Below, piece after piece: positions 47,090-58,959 of a DNA stretch of 64,000 nucleotides. The notes beneath the pieces are model-generated. The model was not told the origin of the DNA. It worked only from the letters and a program-made list of their open reading frames with translations, and made no database searches. Source of the stretch: Dipteris shenzhenensis. Taxonomy: Eukaryota > Polypodiophyta > Polypodiopsida > Gleicheniales. Position numbers and translations under genes: made by a program. The number at the start of each line of letters is the position of its first letter. The stretch's first letter is position 1. Location of the stretch: the NCBI GenBank assembly GCA_047967505.1, contig CM106538.1. The stretch is one strand, 5' to 3'.

Positions 47090-48814
47090 AGAGACAAAGA
47101 AAGAAAAGATAAGAGCATGAAGCATACAAGGAACTAGTTAAAGATGTAGTTCAGCCACTATCTCAATAGGTTGCCATTGGCATTGACTTTGCGTGGGAAG
47201 CTTTTGTTACACAAATGCAAGCAATTATTCGTAATTATGGCAAAAGCTATATGAAGGCCTTGTGGGACAATGTTGCTAAGGCAAAATTTTAGTGTCAATC
47301 TTTGACAGAGCAGAGTCACCTCTAGACTCTTCTTCTAAGGAAAATAAGATTCTATGTCAGGCAAAATACTATCTATAATGTAATGACAATAGGAAAATAG
47401 CCAAATGGGAGACACGTGCATGAAAGAAATCTTATTTGGATAAAGGCTGCTCTTCCAAAGCATTTTTTAAAGGGCTGCATTACAAAAGGCATTCTCAAAA
47501 TATTTGCAGATCTTTGTTATCGGATGGTGTTTGGACTTATTCAAGGGCACAACTTTCTACAACCTGTGTTCACCATTTTTCTTCTTAGTTTGGGAAAGAA
47601 AATTTACCTTCACAAGAGGTCATTTCAGCAAGGGAAAATTTATTGCAGCATGTCACACCAATTGTATCACCGGCACAGGCCTCAGATTTGGAACCTCCTT
47701 TCATTGAAAGAGTAGTTAATTGATGATGTTAAATCAAGTGGTAGATGGAAATTTCCTGGCTAGGATGGTCTAATGGTAGAATTTTTCTTGGCTTTTTGGG
47801 ATTTGCTAAAAATTCATTTGTTGAAATTGGTCAATACTACTTGGCAAAATCAATATATGCTAGATTTTTGGAAGAAAGGTTTGGTCAATCTTCTTCCCAA
47901 GGAGTCCATTTGTGAATCTTTGGCTGATTGGAGGCCTATTACTTTGATGCTAGTGATATACAAGATCATCACCAAAATGGCAGTTGATCGGATTTAGGAG
48001 TATTTAAATGATGGCCTGCATCTAGCTTGGTATGGGTTTATTCCACGGCGGCATATTATTGATGATATTGCCAATGCTTATGTTGGGATTGAGTATGCCA
48101 AGTACACAGAGCAAGATGTGCTTATTCTATAGGTGGATATTGCAAAGGCATTTGACACTATTCAATGGGATTTTATAGCTCAGACCATGCAGGTTTTGGA
48201 ACTTGGTCAAAATTTGCACCATGTCATCTTCTAGATTTGTCAGGATAGCAAAGCTACTTGTATTTTATCAGGAGACATATCAGAGCCCTAGACGCTTTGA
48301 TGTTCAGTTTGGTAAGGTTGCCCTCTTAGTGCTATCTTATATGCTATAGCCACACATCCAATGCTTTGATATATTGATCACTTGGTGGTGATAGATATAC
48401 TACATGCGTTGGAAATTCCTGCAAGTTGCTCATTGGTTGCTCAAGCTTATGCAGATGATTAATTCTTCATGCCAAAAAACACTCCAGGGGACCTTTCTTC
48501 TCTTATGCAGGCTCTTTCATTGTATGGAATAGCTATTGGCCTTCACATTAATTTTCAAAAATCTTGCCTGCTGCCATTGCATTCTAAGGATTGGCAAAGA
48601 CTGCTTTGGTTAGGGGAAATCGTTCCCCTAACTCAGTTGATTCATCATCTTGGATATCCTCTGGGTTGGCGCCATCAATAAATTGATTGGGTTCTTGCTA
48701 CTAAATTGAAGAAAAAATTGAAATATTGGAAGTTGGCTACTTGGCTATTGCATGTCCTCTTTGCATTGTTCTATCTATCTTGGTGGCCTATATTCAATTT
48801 TATCTGCCACCATT
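47090..48814 (+). pseudogene. LINE (L1-type) ORF2 reverse transcriptase, 5-prime half of a split copy
   Basis: Plus-strand reading shows the pre-RT linker (FKGLHYKRHSQNI, PPFIERVV), then SGRWKFPGYDGLMVEFFLAF, FWKKGLVNLLPKE and LADWRPITLMLVIYKIITKM. Motif A is DIAKAFDTIQW at 48135-48167 and the catalytic motif AYADD lies at 48445-48459, directly followed by TAA. Then GIAIGLHINFQKSCLLPLHS, HHLGYPLGW and LKKKLKYWKLATWLLH. TAG/TAA stops and small shifts are frequent. Coding ends abruptly at about 48814, where an unrelated LTR begins. The C-terminal part resumes at 50670. Confidence 0.88.
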
Positions 48815-49140
48815 TGTTGAGAGTTGTGGTGCCATGAGCACATGTGGAGCAAAGGTATGAGCAAAGGGTAAGCTGCCACATGGCATAGAGGAGATATCCC
48901 ACATGTGAGCAAGCATATGGATGTAAGTACCCTCACCTAGAAAAGGGAGGTTCATTTGAAGTAATATAAAATCAAGCACTTTGCACTATCTCAAGATTCT
49001 CTTTATGAGTCCAAGCTAATCTATCTTGGAACCTAATTGACTTGAGCTACATGTCATGAGCACTCTCTTCATCATGTTTCCACACAGGTTCCATCCACCT
49101 TAGAGCGCTCCATAGATCCTGAGGCACACATGTTTTGTCA
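48815..49140 (+). repeat. LTR of a copia-type element inserted in the LINE, with PBS
   Basis: A 326-bp segment starting TGTTGAGAG and ending TTTTGTCA is followed at once by TGGTATCAGAGC (49141-49152), the standard plant copia primer-binding site. A TATA-like gtaatataaaat lies at 48960. This defines a 5-prime LTR on the plus strand. A matching 3-prime LTR was not found downstream, so the element is truncated. It begins exactly where LINE coding stops, so it inserted into the LINE. Confidence 0.7.
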
Positions 49141-49152
49141 TGGTATCAGAGC

Positions 49153-49593
49153 ATAGGTTTAGCTCTCCTAGTTTAGCTCATTAGTAGTTCACTAGGATTG
49201 CTTCCATTCCTAGATTTGTTGTAGGCATGTCTTAGGAGCTCATGTTTTTCTCCTAGGCTAGTTTTTAGTTTTCAGATTGAAAGAATTCCGTCCATGAGAG
49301 TTGAAGATTTTCGTTCAATTGTTTTGTTAGAGTTCCATTGTGAAAAAGAGAGAGCTCTTGTGAGTTCACTCTTTGTGCTGAGAGAGAGAGATCAGTTTTT
49401 TGTTCTAAGGAGAAAGACTCCCATGGCAAAAGCAACCACCGCAACTTTTGCTTGTAGTCCTCCATAGCTTGCAAAACTGCTTTAATGGCAAACAACTCCT
49501 TCATCGAGGATCGTTCTAAGCAACATTTGCGTTTGTTGCATTCTCTGCGAGAGACTGGGCACCTTTACGGGCCTTCTTGAGATAAGCCTCTCT
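49153..49593 (+). other. Leader-like region of the inserted LTR element
   Basis: Follows the primer-binding site. It contains tagtttagctcattag-type repeats and gagagagaga at 49380. A minus-strand ORF at 49504-49265 begins MKELFAIKAVLQAMEDY, which faintly recalls RNase H but is too short to assign. No gag was identified. Confidence 0.35.
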
Positions 49594-49869
49594 AAAACAG
49601 GCAAAACCATCACCCTCGAGGTCGAGAGCAGTGATACTATCAACGTTGTCTCATATTTGCGGGCAAGCAATTGGAGGATGGCCGCACTCTGGCAGACTAT
49701 AACATTCAGAAAAAGTCTACGCTCCATCTGGTGCTGAGGCTATGGGGTGGAATTATCGAGCCTTCCCTGATGGTGCTAGCAAGAAAAGATGATCTGCCGC
49801 AAGTGTTAGGCACGTCTGCATCCACGAGCTGCAAATTGCCAGAAGAAGAAATGTGGACATAGCAACCAG
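49594..49869 (+). pseudogene. Ubiquitin-60S ribosomal protein L40 fusion pseudogene
   Basis: Plus-strand reading: [16 protein letters not shown] matches ubiquitin; about 17 codons of the middle are deleted; then [20 protein letters not shown] and [12 protein letters not shown], where the last-but-two Arg is Trp. RPL40 follows directly at 49753: [12 protein letters not shown], a small frame-shifting deletion, KMICRKC, TAG at 49807 in place of Tyr, then [20 protein letters not shown]. No intron is present, so a processed copy is possible. In live genes the fusion is cut to release ubiquitin and RPL40. The start, the middle of ubiquitin and the C-terminus are missing. It lies inside the truncated LTR element. 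Confidence 0.93.
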
Positions 49870-50660
49870 CATCGGCCATTCAGCCGCATCAAGCAACGCA
49901 GCAGCCCCGAATGTCTCCAACCTGCAAGAACGATGTCCAACGCCTACTACGAGCTCGCCAACCCTGCAGCACTCTCAAAGCCATGAAACATTGCGCCATC
50001 TACGATTGCTAGCTGCCACAACCGCAAAGAAGACTCTCGTATCAAACGGCTCCTACGACGACTCGCTGAGCTCCAACCTCCCACAGTGCCATCGTCGTCA
50101 TAGCGCCGAGAAGCTTCAAGCTTCCTCTTTCTTCTCCAAGGTCTCCACACAAAAAGACACATGGCAGATAGGACCCGTGGTTCAGTTTAGCTAACTCCAA
50201 GTTTGGTTTAGTGGTCTTTGGCTAGCAGAGTGCCAGTTGGCAGATAAGACTTAACTCTAGTAAGGTCAAACATAGCCATGGTTAAGTTATGTGGTTAGTT
50301 AAAAGTTCCACCTAAGCACACAGAGTCCCTTGCTAAGCACAATATGGAATTCAGCATGTGAATCCCTGTGCCACATCATCAAAGGCCCTTCTTCTTCACA
50401 AAAACTTCGACAAGCCATAACTTGCAATCCAGGAAGAATTTGCACACGCTCCAAAAAGGAAAAGTTATCGTCTTTTCGAGCTCTAAGCGCTTGTCAGATC
50501 AGAATCATTGTATGCAATTAGACACTAGCTTCAGGATTGGACTCTTCTTCCTTTATACTCATCCATCCGTCCTTTGAAGCTATCTCATATCACAGTCTCT
50601 TCTTTATATAAAGTTCTGCTATCACCACCCTGGTTGTCGGATAGGGCCAATCAGATTTGG
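49870..50660 (+). other. GC-richer patch, then remainder of the insertion
   Basis: From 49870 to about 50160 the sequence is clearly richer in C+G than the flanks, with a plus-strand ORF ending near 50194 (LRHLRLLAATTAKKTLVSNG) and an Arg/Ser-rich minus ORF. It may be a second captured host fragment. From 50165 to 50660 nothing is recognisable. Somewhere before 50670 the insertion ends and LINE coding resumes, but no LTR or target-site duplication marks the join. Confidence 0.4.
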
Positions 50661-50669
50661 GCCTTACAC

Positions 50670-51262
50670 TATCCTGTCAAATGGTGGAGAAAGAGATTAA
50701 AATAGATTTGGCACTCAGGGGTTCCACTACGCCAACAGGTCTTTCTATGGTGGGTTCTATTGGGGGTTGTTCTGTCTAGACAGCTTTTATCATGCAGACA
50801 TATTGCTCCACCTATTTGTCATTGGTGTTTAGCTCCAGAGAATCAGTATCGCATATCTTTTGGCATTTTCTTGAGACAGAGGGCTTCTTGGGCATCCTCT
50901 GGCACAAATTGAGAATGCAGTTTTCTCAGGCTTCTTTTGGCAAGCTTTTCTAGTTGTTTGGGATCTATCCTAGATGGATGCCTTTTGAGTTGTTCTTGAC
51001 CTAGGTTCACTACTACTGGGCACTTTGGACTCTCTTGAAAGCTAGAAGCCATAGAGTCTTTGGAGATTCAATTTTTTCTCCTTTTGTTTTTTTCATCTTT
51101 CTATGCAGCAATCGCTTTTTGATTGCCTACAAACATTCACTGCATATATCAGGATGTATATTTGTCCTACATGGACATTTTCGCTTGATGTACTATTTCA
51201 GCTTACCAGTTTTTTTTGGGTAACTCTCTTGTAATATAAAGCACACAAAGTTTTCACTAAAA

Positions 51263-51263
<1 letters not shown>
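50670..51263 (+). pseudogene. LINE ORF2 C-terminus and 3-prime end, second half of the split copy
   Basis: The zinc-binding RT C-terminal domain is clear: VPLRQQVFLWWVLLGVVLSR, CRHIAPPICHWCLAPE, and after a small shift ESVSHIFWHF at 50839-50868, then AVFSGFFWQAF. This is the zf-RVT pattern of plant LINEs, continuing the copy interrupted at 48814. About 200-300 codons between the RT and this domain are absent, so DNA was also lost. The 3-prime end (aactctcttgtaatataaag) leads into a TG repeat at 51264, a common LINE tail. Confidence 0.85.

Positions 51264-51296
<33 letters not shown>
51264..51296. repeat. (TG)16 tail after the LINE
   Basis: TG dinucleotide run directly after aaaa at the LINE 3-prime end; plausibly the LINE tail or a microsatellite grown from it. 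Confidence 0.9.
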
Positions 51297-51297
<1 letters not shown>

Positions 51298-51299
51298 GC

Positions 51300-52959
51300 C
51301 TAATAGAACAATAAAATCTACATCTCCCTTACTATAATCCTTTGGCTCATAAGTACAAAATTGCCCTTTCTTTTATGCAACTTCAATCCCATGCAATTAA
51401 TGCAACCAATGTTGCAGCTTATATCAGTAAACTTACACCTAAATAGCAATCAGGTCCATCGATGAAATGGTTCTAGTACCCACAACAAACTCTCCCAATA
51501 TTCCAAAGGGAGATCACTTGATTTGTTCATTGATATAGCAGAGTAAATTCAACTAGTAAAATGGTTTAATATCAATGCAACCCATACTACTAAAGCAAAA
51601 ACAAGCCATCATAACATCCAGAGTATATCAAATAGACCCATAGATTTTAGCAAACCAAATCCCAAGTGGGATGATATTAAAACAGACTTCAACTAGAATA
51701 AGATCAAACTGATGATAAAAAATCAATTTTGGATATAAATCAAGGAATTTGCACATTTAATTACACATCCCCTATAAATGAAAAGTGATAAATCAAGAAC
51801 CATTGTATGTCCCATCACTAGAACCATTTCTCCATTTGAAAATCAGTCTTATAATACCAAATATGCATTACTATGTAAATCAATATGGTACTACAATGAT
51901 TCCCAGTGTTACCCTTTTCCATCTTGGAATGAGCATACAAGCATCTGTAACTTAAGCACATGAAACTTACGCTACATATATAAGAGTAGGATTCAAACCA
52001 GGTAGCTTAGAAATTGCACCATTGCCACATAGAGTTGCCTCTTTTTCAAATTTCATGGCCTAGCTTAGGGGTTTAGATTTTATTTTGGAGATTTCAACAA
52101 GATAATCCCTTCAAAATAAACCCTAGTGGTCCCTCTCTAGTTGCCATTCACCTATAGTCGAAGTCTTACTAGGCTGCTGCTTTAGACTCGATTTTTCACA
52201 AGAAAAGAAATGAGAATAACTTTTTGAGATTTTCTTGGATCACTTCGAAGTAAAAATGAAAATTTTTCCATAGGATGATAATCTACATGTTTGTCTTTCA
52301 AGTCAAAGTCATATTCTGCATCATTTGAGTGTCATTTACATCACAAGAGAAGGGGACCTGTAGACGATAAGTTTTGGGTTTTGCAATGAGCGACATGAAA
52401 GAAGAGAAGTAGCCCTCCTATGCTGCAATAGTAGCATCACCTGTACGTAGCACTTGGTAGAATGAAGCCCTCCTTATTCTCAAACACTAGATTCTCCTTC
52501 TTACAAAGGATAACAATGAGCTAAAGCACAAAATTAAGGAATTAGAAGAAAGAGAATAAAAGCTTCTAAGCTCAAACTAAAGAAGCCAACTTCCTAGCCA
52601 GTTTTAGATTATGAGTTAATCTCTAGTCAGTTGGAAGAAAGAAAGAAAAATGACTAGCAGGAAAGCCTGGGAGTGAGGAGTGAAAAAGAAACAACAGTGG
52701 CAATTCCTGCACCAACAGTTGCTATACAGGCTGTACAGCATGTACATAGCTACACGGGCCTATTTCGTATAGGTGCGAATGGCAAAGAAACTGCAAAAGT
52801 TCTGCTAAGGGAGAAAAAGGGGGTGTAGAGGTTAGCACAGATGATGCAAGAATGCCACGAGCACGAACGGGGCCTAGCAAGGGCTTCCAGATAGGTGGGA
52901 AACCCTAGGCGGGTAGGCTACAAGAGACAGATGGCCATAACTGAGCTCCTCACGCTCCC

Positions 52960-52960
<1 letters not shown>
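51300..52960. other. Unassigned, 1.7 kb
   Basis: AT-rich with no recognisable coding region on either strand. The longest ORFs (about 60 codons) carry no motif. Confidence 0.35.

Positions 52961-52962
<2 letters not shown>

Positions 52963-53033
<71 letters not shown>
52963..53033. repeat. Compound (CT)18(CA)18 microsatellite
   Basis: CT run to about 52998 followed without a break by CA to 53033. Confidence 0.97.
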
Positions 53034-53034
<1 letters not shown>

Positions 53035-54359
53035 CTCCTCCCATTGTAGGATGTGTCAATATACACCTCAATTAGATATGCGGAGGTCTGTATTGATATG
53101 AGACATTATTATAGGATAAGAATGAGAATGAAAAGTAATGGATTACTTACGAGAATATGAAAAAGTGGATGATCTTACATATGATCAAGGAGATTAAGTT
53201 TATTCGAGAATAGTTGACACAGTTATACTAAAGTTAAGGAGAGATGGCTAGCACTTATTTACTAAGGTTACTTTCATAGTTGACCTTAATATACGTATTT
53301 ACAATTTCGAGCCATGATAATCGGGATTGTATATGATGTATGATACGATACTATATTGCAGTAATGCTCTTTGAGAAAGATAGAGGTGCTAAGGGAAGCC
53401 TATATTGGATGTGCATTAGCTAGTTACTTTTTGTCATTTTAATTAATGGTAATGGTCTCCATACTACTAGTAGGACTACCATGGATAAGGGAATATAGCA
53501 TAATTATATGGGAGATATATATCCATGAAGGGTGGTGCATAGTGTTATCTCTAGAACCGTAACATATACCATAAAATGTATAGTGGACTATACCTTGGAG
53601 TCATAAGATAACATCGACTATACCATGGATACCTAAAAGAAGCCTATGGGTACACCTAGTTATCGATGTGATCTAAAGGATCCAAAGAAAAAATGAAAAG
53701 TAATAGATAGGAGGGAACATAGTAACACGAATTTTACACTAGTAGGAGTCGCTTTTACACCTTACCATTGTAGATATGGATAATAGTGACTTGATTACAC
53801 TCCATCAGATACCACACTATGAAATAACATGAGATCGCAGCTAGAGATTCGCCCTAACTGAAATAAGGAATTGTAGCAGCCAAAATTTAATGGTGAAGAG
53901 TGACCTCCTTGGTTGGAGCATCTTCCCCATCCCCAAAAGTTTACAGAATCCAAAGAAAAGAGTAGCACTAAGTAGCGAAATACTCACCATTCTCAAACTG
54001 ACTAAACGAGAAGAGGAAGGGGAACACATGCAAAAAAGGAATTGGGAGCACTAAACAAGGTCAGGGAGTTGCTTGCGGACTCCGAGAATCATGAAGGACC
54101 TGCACCAAATATGTGCAATCACTAATGGACCTCCCACAGGTTTGCAAGAGGTCTTGAAGTACTAGCTTACTGATAGAATCGAGATATGGTAGAGTTCTAG
54201 CTTTCTCTACTATATATTGCATCAGAGATGAGTGCCATAAGTCTTCCCCTGCTGTGTTGCATCAATGTATTATTGCTGAGCATCCTCCATGAGTCAGTGG
54301 ACTACAGAATGGGGGGCGATGAGCTTCTGGCTTGCCACAAGGAGCTCTCTATGTAGACC
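53035..54359. other. Unassigned
   Basis: No supported gene. Many short at/ta-rich words (tatagtgg, ataccatgg) recur near 53520-53640, but not as a clean repeat. Confidence 0.3.
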
Positions 54360-54600
54360 TAGAATGGAATGATTATGCCTCCCCTTCGATAAGCTTGAAT
54401 ACTAGAATGGAGCAACTCCTCCTCCCCTTTAATAAGCTTGAATACTAGAATGGAGCGACTACTGCTCCCCTTCGATACATCTGAGTACTAGAGGATATGG
54501 AAGGGAGGATACTTCCTGCCCATAGACTGCCTCAGTACTGCATGAGAGCCTCCTAGAGTGAGTTCGCCTCAGTCCCACATGGAGCCTCCTAGAGTGCATC
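54360..54600. repeat. 43-bp minisatellite and an adjacent 40-bp duplication
   Basis: aagcttgaatactagaatgg occurs at 54391 and 54434 (period 43), with diverged flanking copies from 54360 to about 54490. Just after, gcctcagt..gagcctcctagagtg is doubled at about 54528-54598. No coding meaning is apparent. Confidence 0.75.
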
Positions 54601-57600
54601 GACCATGCGCATCAACCCTTGGAAGGGTGCTTTTCTACATGATATTCTAGGGAAGCTGGCAAAATGTGAAAATGTTACGTAATAGTTATTGCGATAGCCA
54701 TGGTTCAAGATATGTTGCACTAAACGTTTTATTATGAGCCCTATAAGGATCATAGGATGTGATACAACTAGGTCCATAGGGATATCACTTGACTCAGTCA
54801 GTCACCTACACGATATCTACTTGTAATATACTCCACTTCTCTATTTTAGCGACCACGCTTGATAGAAGCTCGGGTATTGGCAAATGCCAATGTGTTCACG
54901 ATAGTTTAACAAGGCTTGGTTGTGCTTAACAGCAACCGAAAGTCCCAACACGTTTAGAAAGATGAAAAGATAGAGTGAGTCATGGGGTCAGCCGGATCTG
55001 TTAAAGCTTAATCAAAAAACGAGACGGTAAGCATGGGACTGTGTTATATTGAGCATGAGATATTGGGAAGTTTATGTACATGCGACTAATAGTCTAGACA
55101 GAGTGATGAAGGGCCTTTACGCCACTAAGCTTTCCACGTTTAATCTTCTTATGCTGTCATACGAAGGTTATGCAGAGATCTACTACCGATGAGAGATGAG
55201 CTCTCCAACAAAAGAGAAAACGCCTCACACCCAAACATATACGGAGTACAGTCTATGTTATCTGGTAATGTAGAGGTTAGTATAAGGTTGATATAGACCT
55301 TAGTGAAGCGTTTTGCATTCCAAAAATAGGGATATTAATGACTGCAGTAGAAGGAGATGGCCTTGACTATCGCTTGCGATGGTTTGAATGTAAGTAGGAG
55401 GATAAACACGAGGTTTGGTGATACGAACCAACCTCTAATGAGTCGCATGTTGAAAAACAGTTATGTGATAATCACGATATAAAGAAAGGAAATTTTTCCG
55501 AGAGAATTTCATCCCATGTGATGGAGATCAGAGATTTTTCAATGTAGGGTTGTGAATAAAAAGGTGAGCTCTCTTTCCTTAGGCGTCTATACAAGTAGGA
55601 TTTTAGGGCTTGTTGCTCCAATGGTCCAACTCTTAGATCGCCACCCTTTTCTTCACTACTTTTGCTCAAGATTAGGCCCATCCACATGGAATTGCACCCA
55701 TTTAAAACTACATTTTTGGGAGTTTGTGGCACTTTCATTAATCATGATCCCACGTGATCAACCTATTGGTATTGATTTGATGTGTAATGGCTCTTTTAGT
55801 TTGACCCACAAATTGGTAGTTCAAGATTTTTTTAGTAAATTGTGCATAAGGGAAATGAAGCTGTGGCCAAAACATGTTGATCTTCATTTTATCAGTTTAT
55901 GTTGGAAATTTGTTACCTTCTAGGTCCTCTAGTGAAACCATTCCATTGTTAAACTACTTTTTCATGTGGTGTGGTCCCAACACCATCGTACCATTCACTT
56001 GGTCTCAGCACCATGGCATCTCGTTCTTGAATGCATCTCCACAAAAACCACATGCCACAATGAATGAAACACTGAGTGTAGGCACTCCATCCACTCTCCA
56101 ATGTCGGTATGGATCTAACTCTGTATTTGCCTCCATACAAAAAGTGCATCTTTGCTAGATCACTATAGAGAAGAAGCATAGATGCATGATATCCATGACA
56201 TTCCTTCCTCTTCTACATATTGATCATTATCAGCACTAGAATGGCCTTCTCATGCTTTGGAATCACAAATTGCACATGTAACATATCCTCCAACTCTGCT
56301 TTATACATCATAATCATTCTCTAGTTTTCCATACATTTCTTGGTTTACTAATTCATCACCTATCATCTGATTCTTCATCACATCTTTTCACAGGTTGCTC
56401 TTTGCTAACTTTTGGGTCCATTGGATTGTTGCTAGCAAAATTGCAATTGCCATTTGATGCAGCCTAGCTTTTCCCTTAACTTGGTTCCATATTTAAATGC
56501 ATATACACATGAAATACTGAGGCACACTACTCCCAAATAAAAAATCATGTTTGTCATGCAAGATTTGGTGGTCATGTTCAAAATCTTGGCAACTTGCCTA
56601 GAGGTCACACACAAAGTGCACCAAGTCATGTAACAACTCCCCTCATCCTCGAGGTAGTCTCAAAGGCTAGATCGCCAATTATTGGGGTGAGGCTCACCAG
56701 TCTGTGAACTTGCCAGTGTGTAATGACAAAGAAATAGATGTGGTGCAGATGTAACATAACCATGAGTATAATTTTTGACACCCTGTACAATTTCTTTATT
56801 AATGTGCATCTATGCTAACCACAAGGCTAAAACTAATAACCACAAGAAGGCATATGTAGAGCTCAGAATGACTTTTAGGTCTCAATTGTATGCCTCACAC
56901 AATTGAATGGGATCAAAACTGAATACAAAAAAGTGTCTTTCACTACACCTTGTGGTTTGTGATGATGTACTTGAGACATTAACAACATTGGAAGATGTTT
57001 CACCAATGTCTAGCTTGCTCCATCGCTACTCATGTCCACATTGTCACCAAAAGCTAGCAGGCTTGTCTCTAGTTGTGGTTTCCATGTGTTGGGGCCATAG
57101 TCCCAACAACAAGAGAAAAGCATGAGAAACTCTCAATGTTGCAACCGATAAAAGAGACATGAGACAAGAAGGAGAGAGAAGAATAACTAATTGATTAATT
57201 GCATTGCACAACATGCACATGGAATATTAGATTCCATCCAGGCTTTTGGAGGATCGATGCCTTGATTGCCATTGCTTATAGGACTTGGAATTCTTTTCTT
57301 TTCATTTTTCTCTATTCCAACTCATACATATATATGGGAGTATTTTCAAATGAAGTTTGCAAATGCACATGATACTACTACCACCATGGTGTCCACCATT
57401 GTTGTTTGATGCATACAAATATTAAGCTATTGGGATGAGACTTGGACTCACATTTTTGGTTTGAAATAGAATATTCCAAAAGGAATGGTTTATGTATCAA
57501 CTTATGATGATATTAACAGAAATTACCTATGTAACTATACGATGCCATCCCCAATTGTTGCCAAGTATATGGCCTATGACCTTAGATTCTTGTGACATTC

Positions 57601-57688
57601 CCTTTTGTTTGCTGAGATTCTCAAACTAGGGTATGAGAAAAACCTCCCTATATGCTTGAAGGTGGTGGTGAAATTGGTACACCTGACT
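54601..57688. other. Unassigned, 3.1 kb
   Basis: No domain recognised. A Thr/His-rich plus ORF at 55552-55923 and its minus partner at 55738-55472 are open but anonymous. At 57088, tgttggggccatagtcccaac is palindromic and resembles the edge of a copia LTR, but no partner LTR is visible. Highly degraded repeats are the likeliest content. Confidence 0.3.
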
Positions 57689-57966
57689 CATGAATCCACA
57701 TCTAATGGACTTGAACCTCGAGCTCTTTTGGTAACGGTGCTTCTTCTGGGGTGATGATCTAGGAAGAAGCTCAATATTATGATCCTCTAGTCATACTAGT
57801 GGTAAGAATGGAGGGAATCTCATTACTCATGAATCCACATCTAATGGAGTTGAACCTCAAGCTCTTTTGGTAATGGTGCTTCTTCTAGCATGATGATCTA
57901 GGAAGAAGCTCAATACCATGATCCTCTAGTCGTACTAGTGTTAAGAATGGAGGGAATCTCATTGTG
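57689..57966. repeat. 139-bp tandem duplication
   Basis: catgaatccacatctaatgg at 57689 and 57828. The copies remain about 93 percent identical by eye (cgagctctt/caagctctt, ggggtg/agcatg, attatg/accatg), so this is one of the younger duplications here. Confidence 0.9.
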
Positions 57967-58439
57967 ACAAAAATGTCCTATTCCTATTGTAGTAATACTT
58001 GCTGATAGGGGCTCTTGACTTGAGCTGTTTGAACTATTGAAATCAAAGGTTGAGGTAGCATATCTCTAAGCCATGAAATGAGCTTGGAACCTTAGCCTGG
58101 GATTTTGTTATCCAAGCCCTACTTTTGGTAATCAAGTCAAACTTCAAATTGGTGCTACAATCAAGCTCCCAAGATAATATCACTACCTAAGTTGGTGCAA
58201 CCCTAAGTGCCCGACTATCTATCCACCCTGAGATCTTCAGAGTGGATGAAGAGACCTCCATGTTGCTCTCAATTTGTTGCATCAGAAATGTGCCATTCAA
58301 GCCAATGGTATCTGTTAGAATAAGAGTCAAATGAGCGTGCTTAGAAACTTTGGTGGAAATGATAACCTTGCATCTCCCTAAATCTCCAAGCATGAGTACC
58401 TTTTGACCACTGGTCTAGCCGTGAACTAGAACATGACAT

Positions 58440-58920
58440 GTGAGGAACCCCGTTATTGTTGATCTTCAATCTCCTCAATGACCACTAATGTTATCCTTGT
58501 GGAAGTTGAAGTCTCGTTGAAGTTGGGAATGAACCACTTAACGTGGCTCCTTTTGCATAAACCTTCTTGAAATCCTACTTTCTGTGGACCTGCACATGAC
58601 AATAGAAGAACCAATTCTCTTTGGCCTAGGTCTCTTGGGTCACTGCATCTAAGCAATCACCATAGCTATTGATATCCATTGTTGCCTACTAGTTCTTCTT
58701 CTGCTACCCATTCCCACTATCCCCTGGCAGGGTGGAGTCCTATGACTTCTTGCTTTTGGATCCTTGACCTTATGCATGAGCTGAAATTTTTGGGCAAGCC
58801 CATATGCACTCTCATAATCATGTGGCTTGAAACTTCTAGCATACCACTAGATATCTATATGAAATTGAAACCTTAACCACACCACAAACTCATCCCTTGG
58901 AACAAAATGCAGCTATTAGA
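58440..58920 (-). pseudogene. Possible Ty3/gypsy gag fragment
   Basis: One minus-strand frame reads FVPRDEFVVWLRFQFHIDI, stop, WYARSFKPHDYESAYGLAQK, FQLMHKVKDPKARSH. The pattern matches the gypsy gag block usually seen as 'F..GL...I...V....P.tl.eA..LA'. Downstream on this strand no clear protease or RT was found. Integrase lies upstream on the same strand at 60.1-61.2 kb, which is the wrong order for one element, so at least two gypsy copies or a rearrangement are present. Confidence 0.35.
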
Positions 58921-58959
58921 GACAATTCACACTTTGCAAACAAGATTAAATTTGGCTTG

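Noticed and set aside
49265-49504. Minus-strand ORF starting MKELFAIKAVLQAMEDY as RNase H.
   Set aside because: Too short, without catalytic acids, and on the strand opposite to the LTR element.
48815-50669. A complete LTR element with both LTRs.
   Set aside because: No second copy of the 326-bp LTR could be found before LINE coding resumes, and no matching 5-bp duplication; called truncated instead.
50727-50741. cactacgccaacagg resembles a CACTA terminus inside the LINE.
   Set aside because: It is read through by the conserved LINE C-terminal frame (VPLRQQVFLWW), so it is coding sequence.
57088-57108. tgttggggccatagtcccaac as an LTR edge.
   Set aside because: It is a palindrome with no partner sequence or primer-binding site nearby.
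58187-58393. Minus-strand ORF as a gypsy protease.
   Set aside because: No DSG or DTG motif is present.
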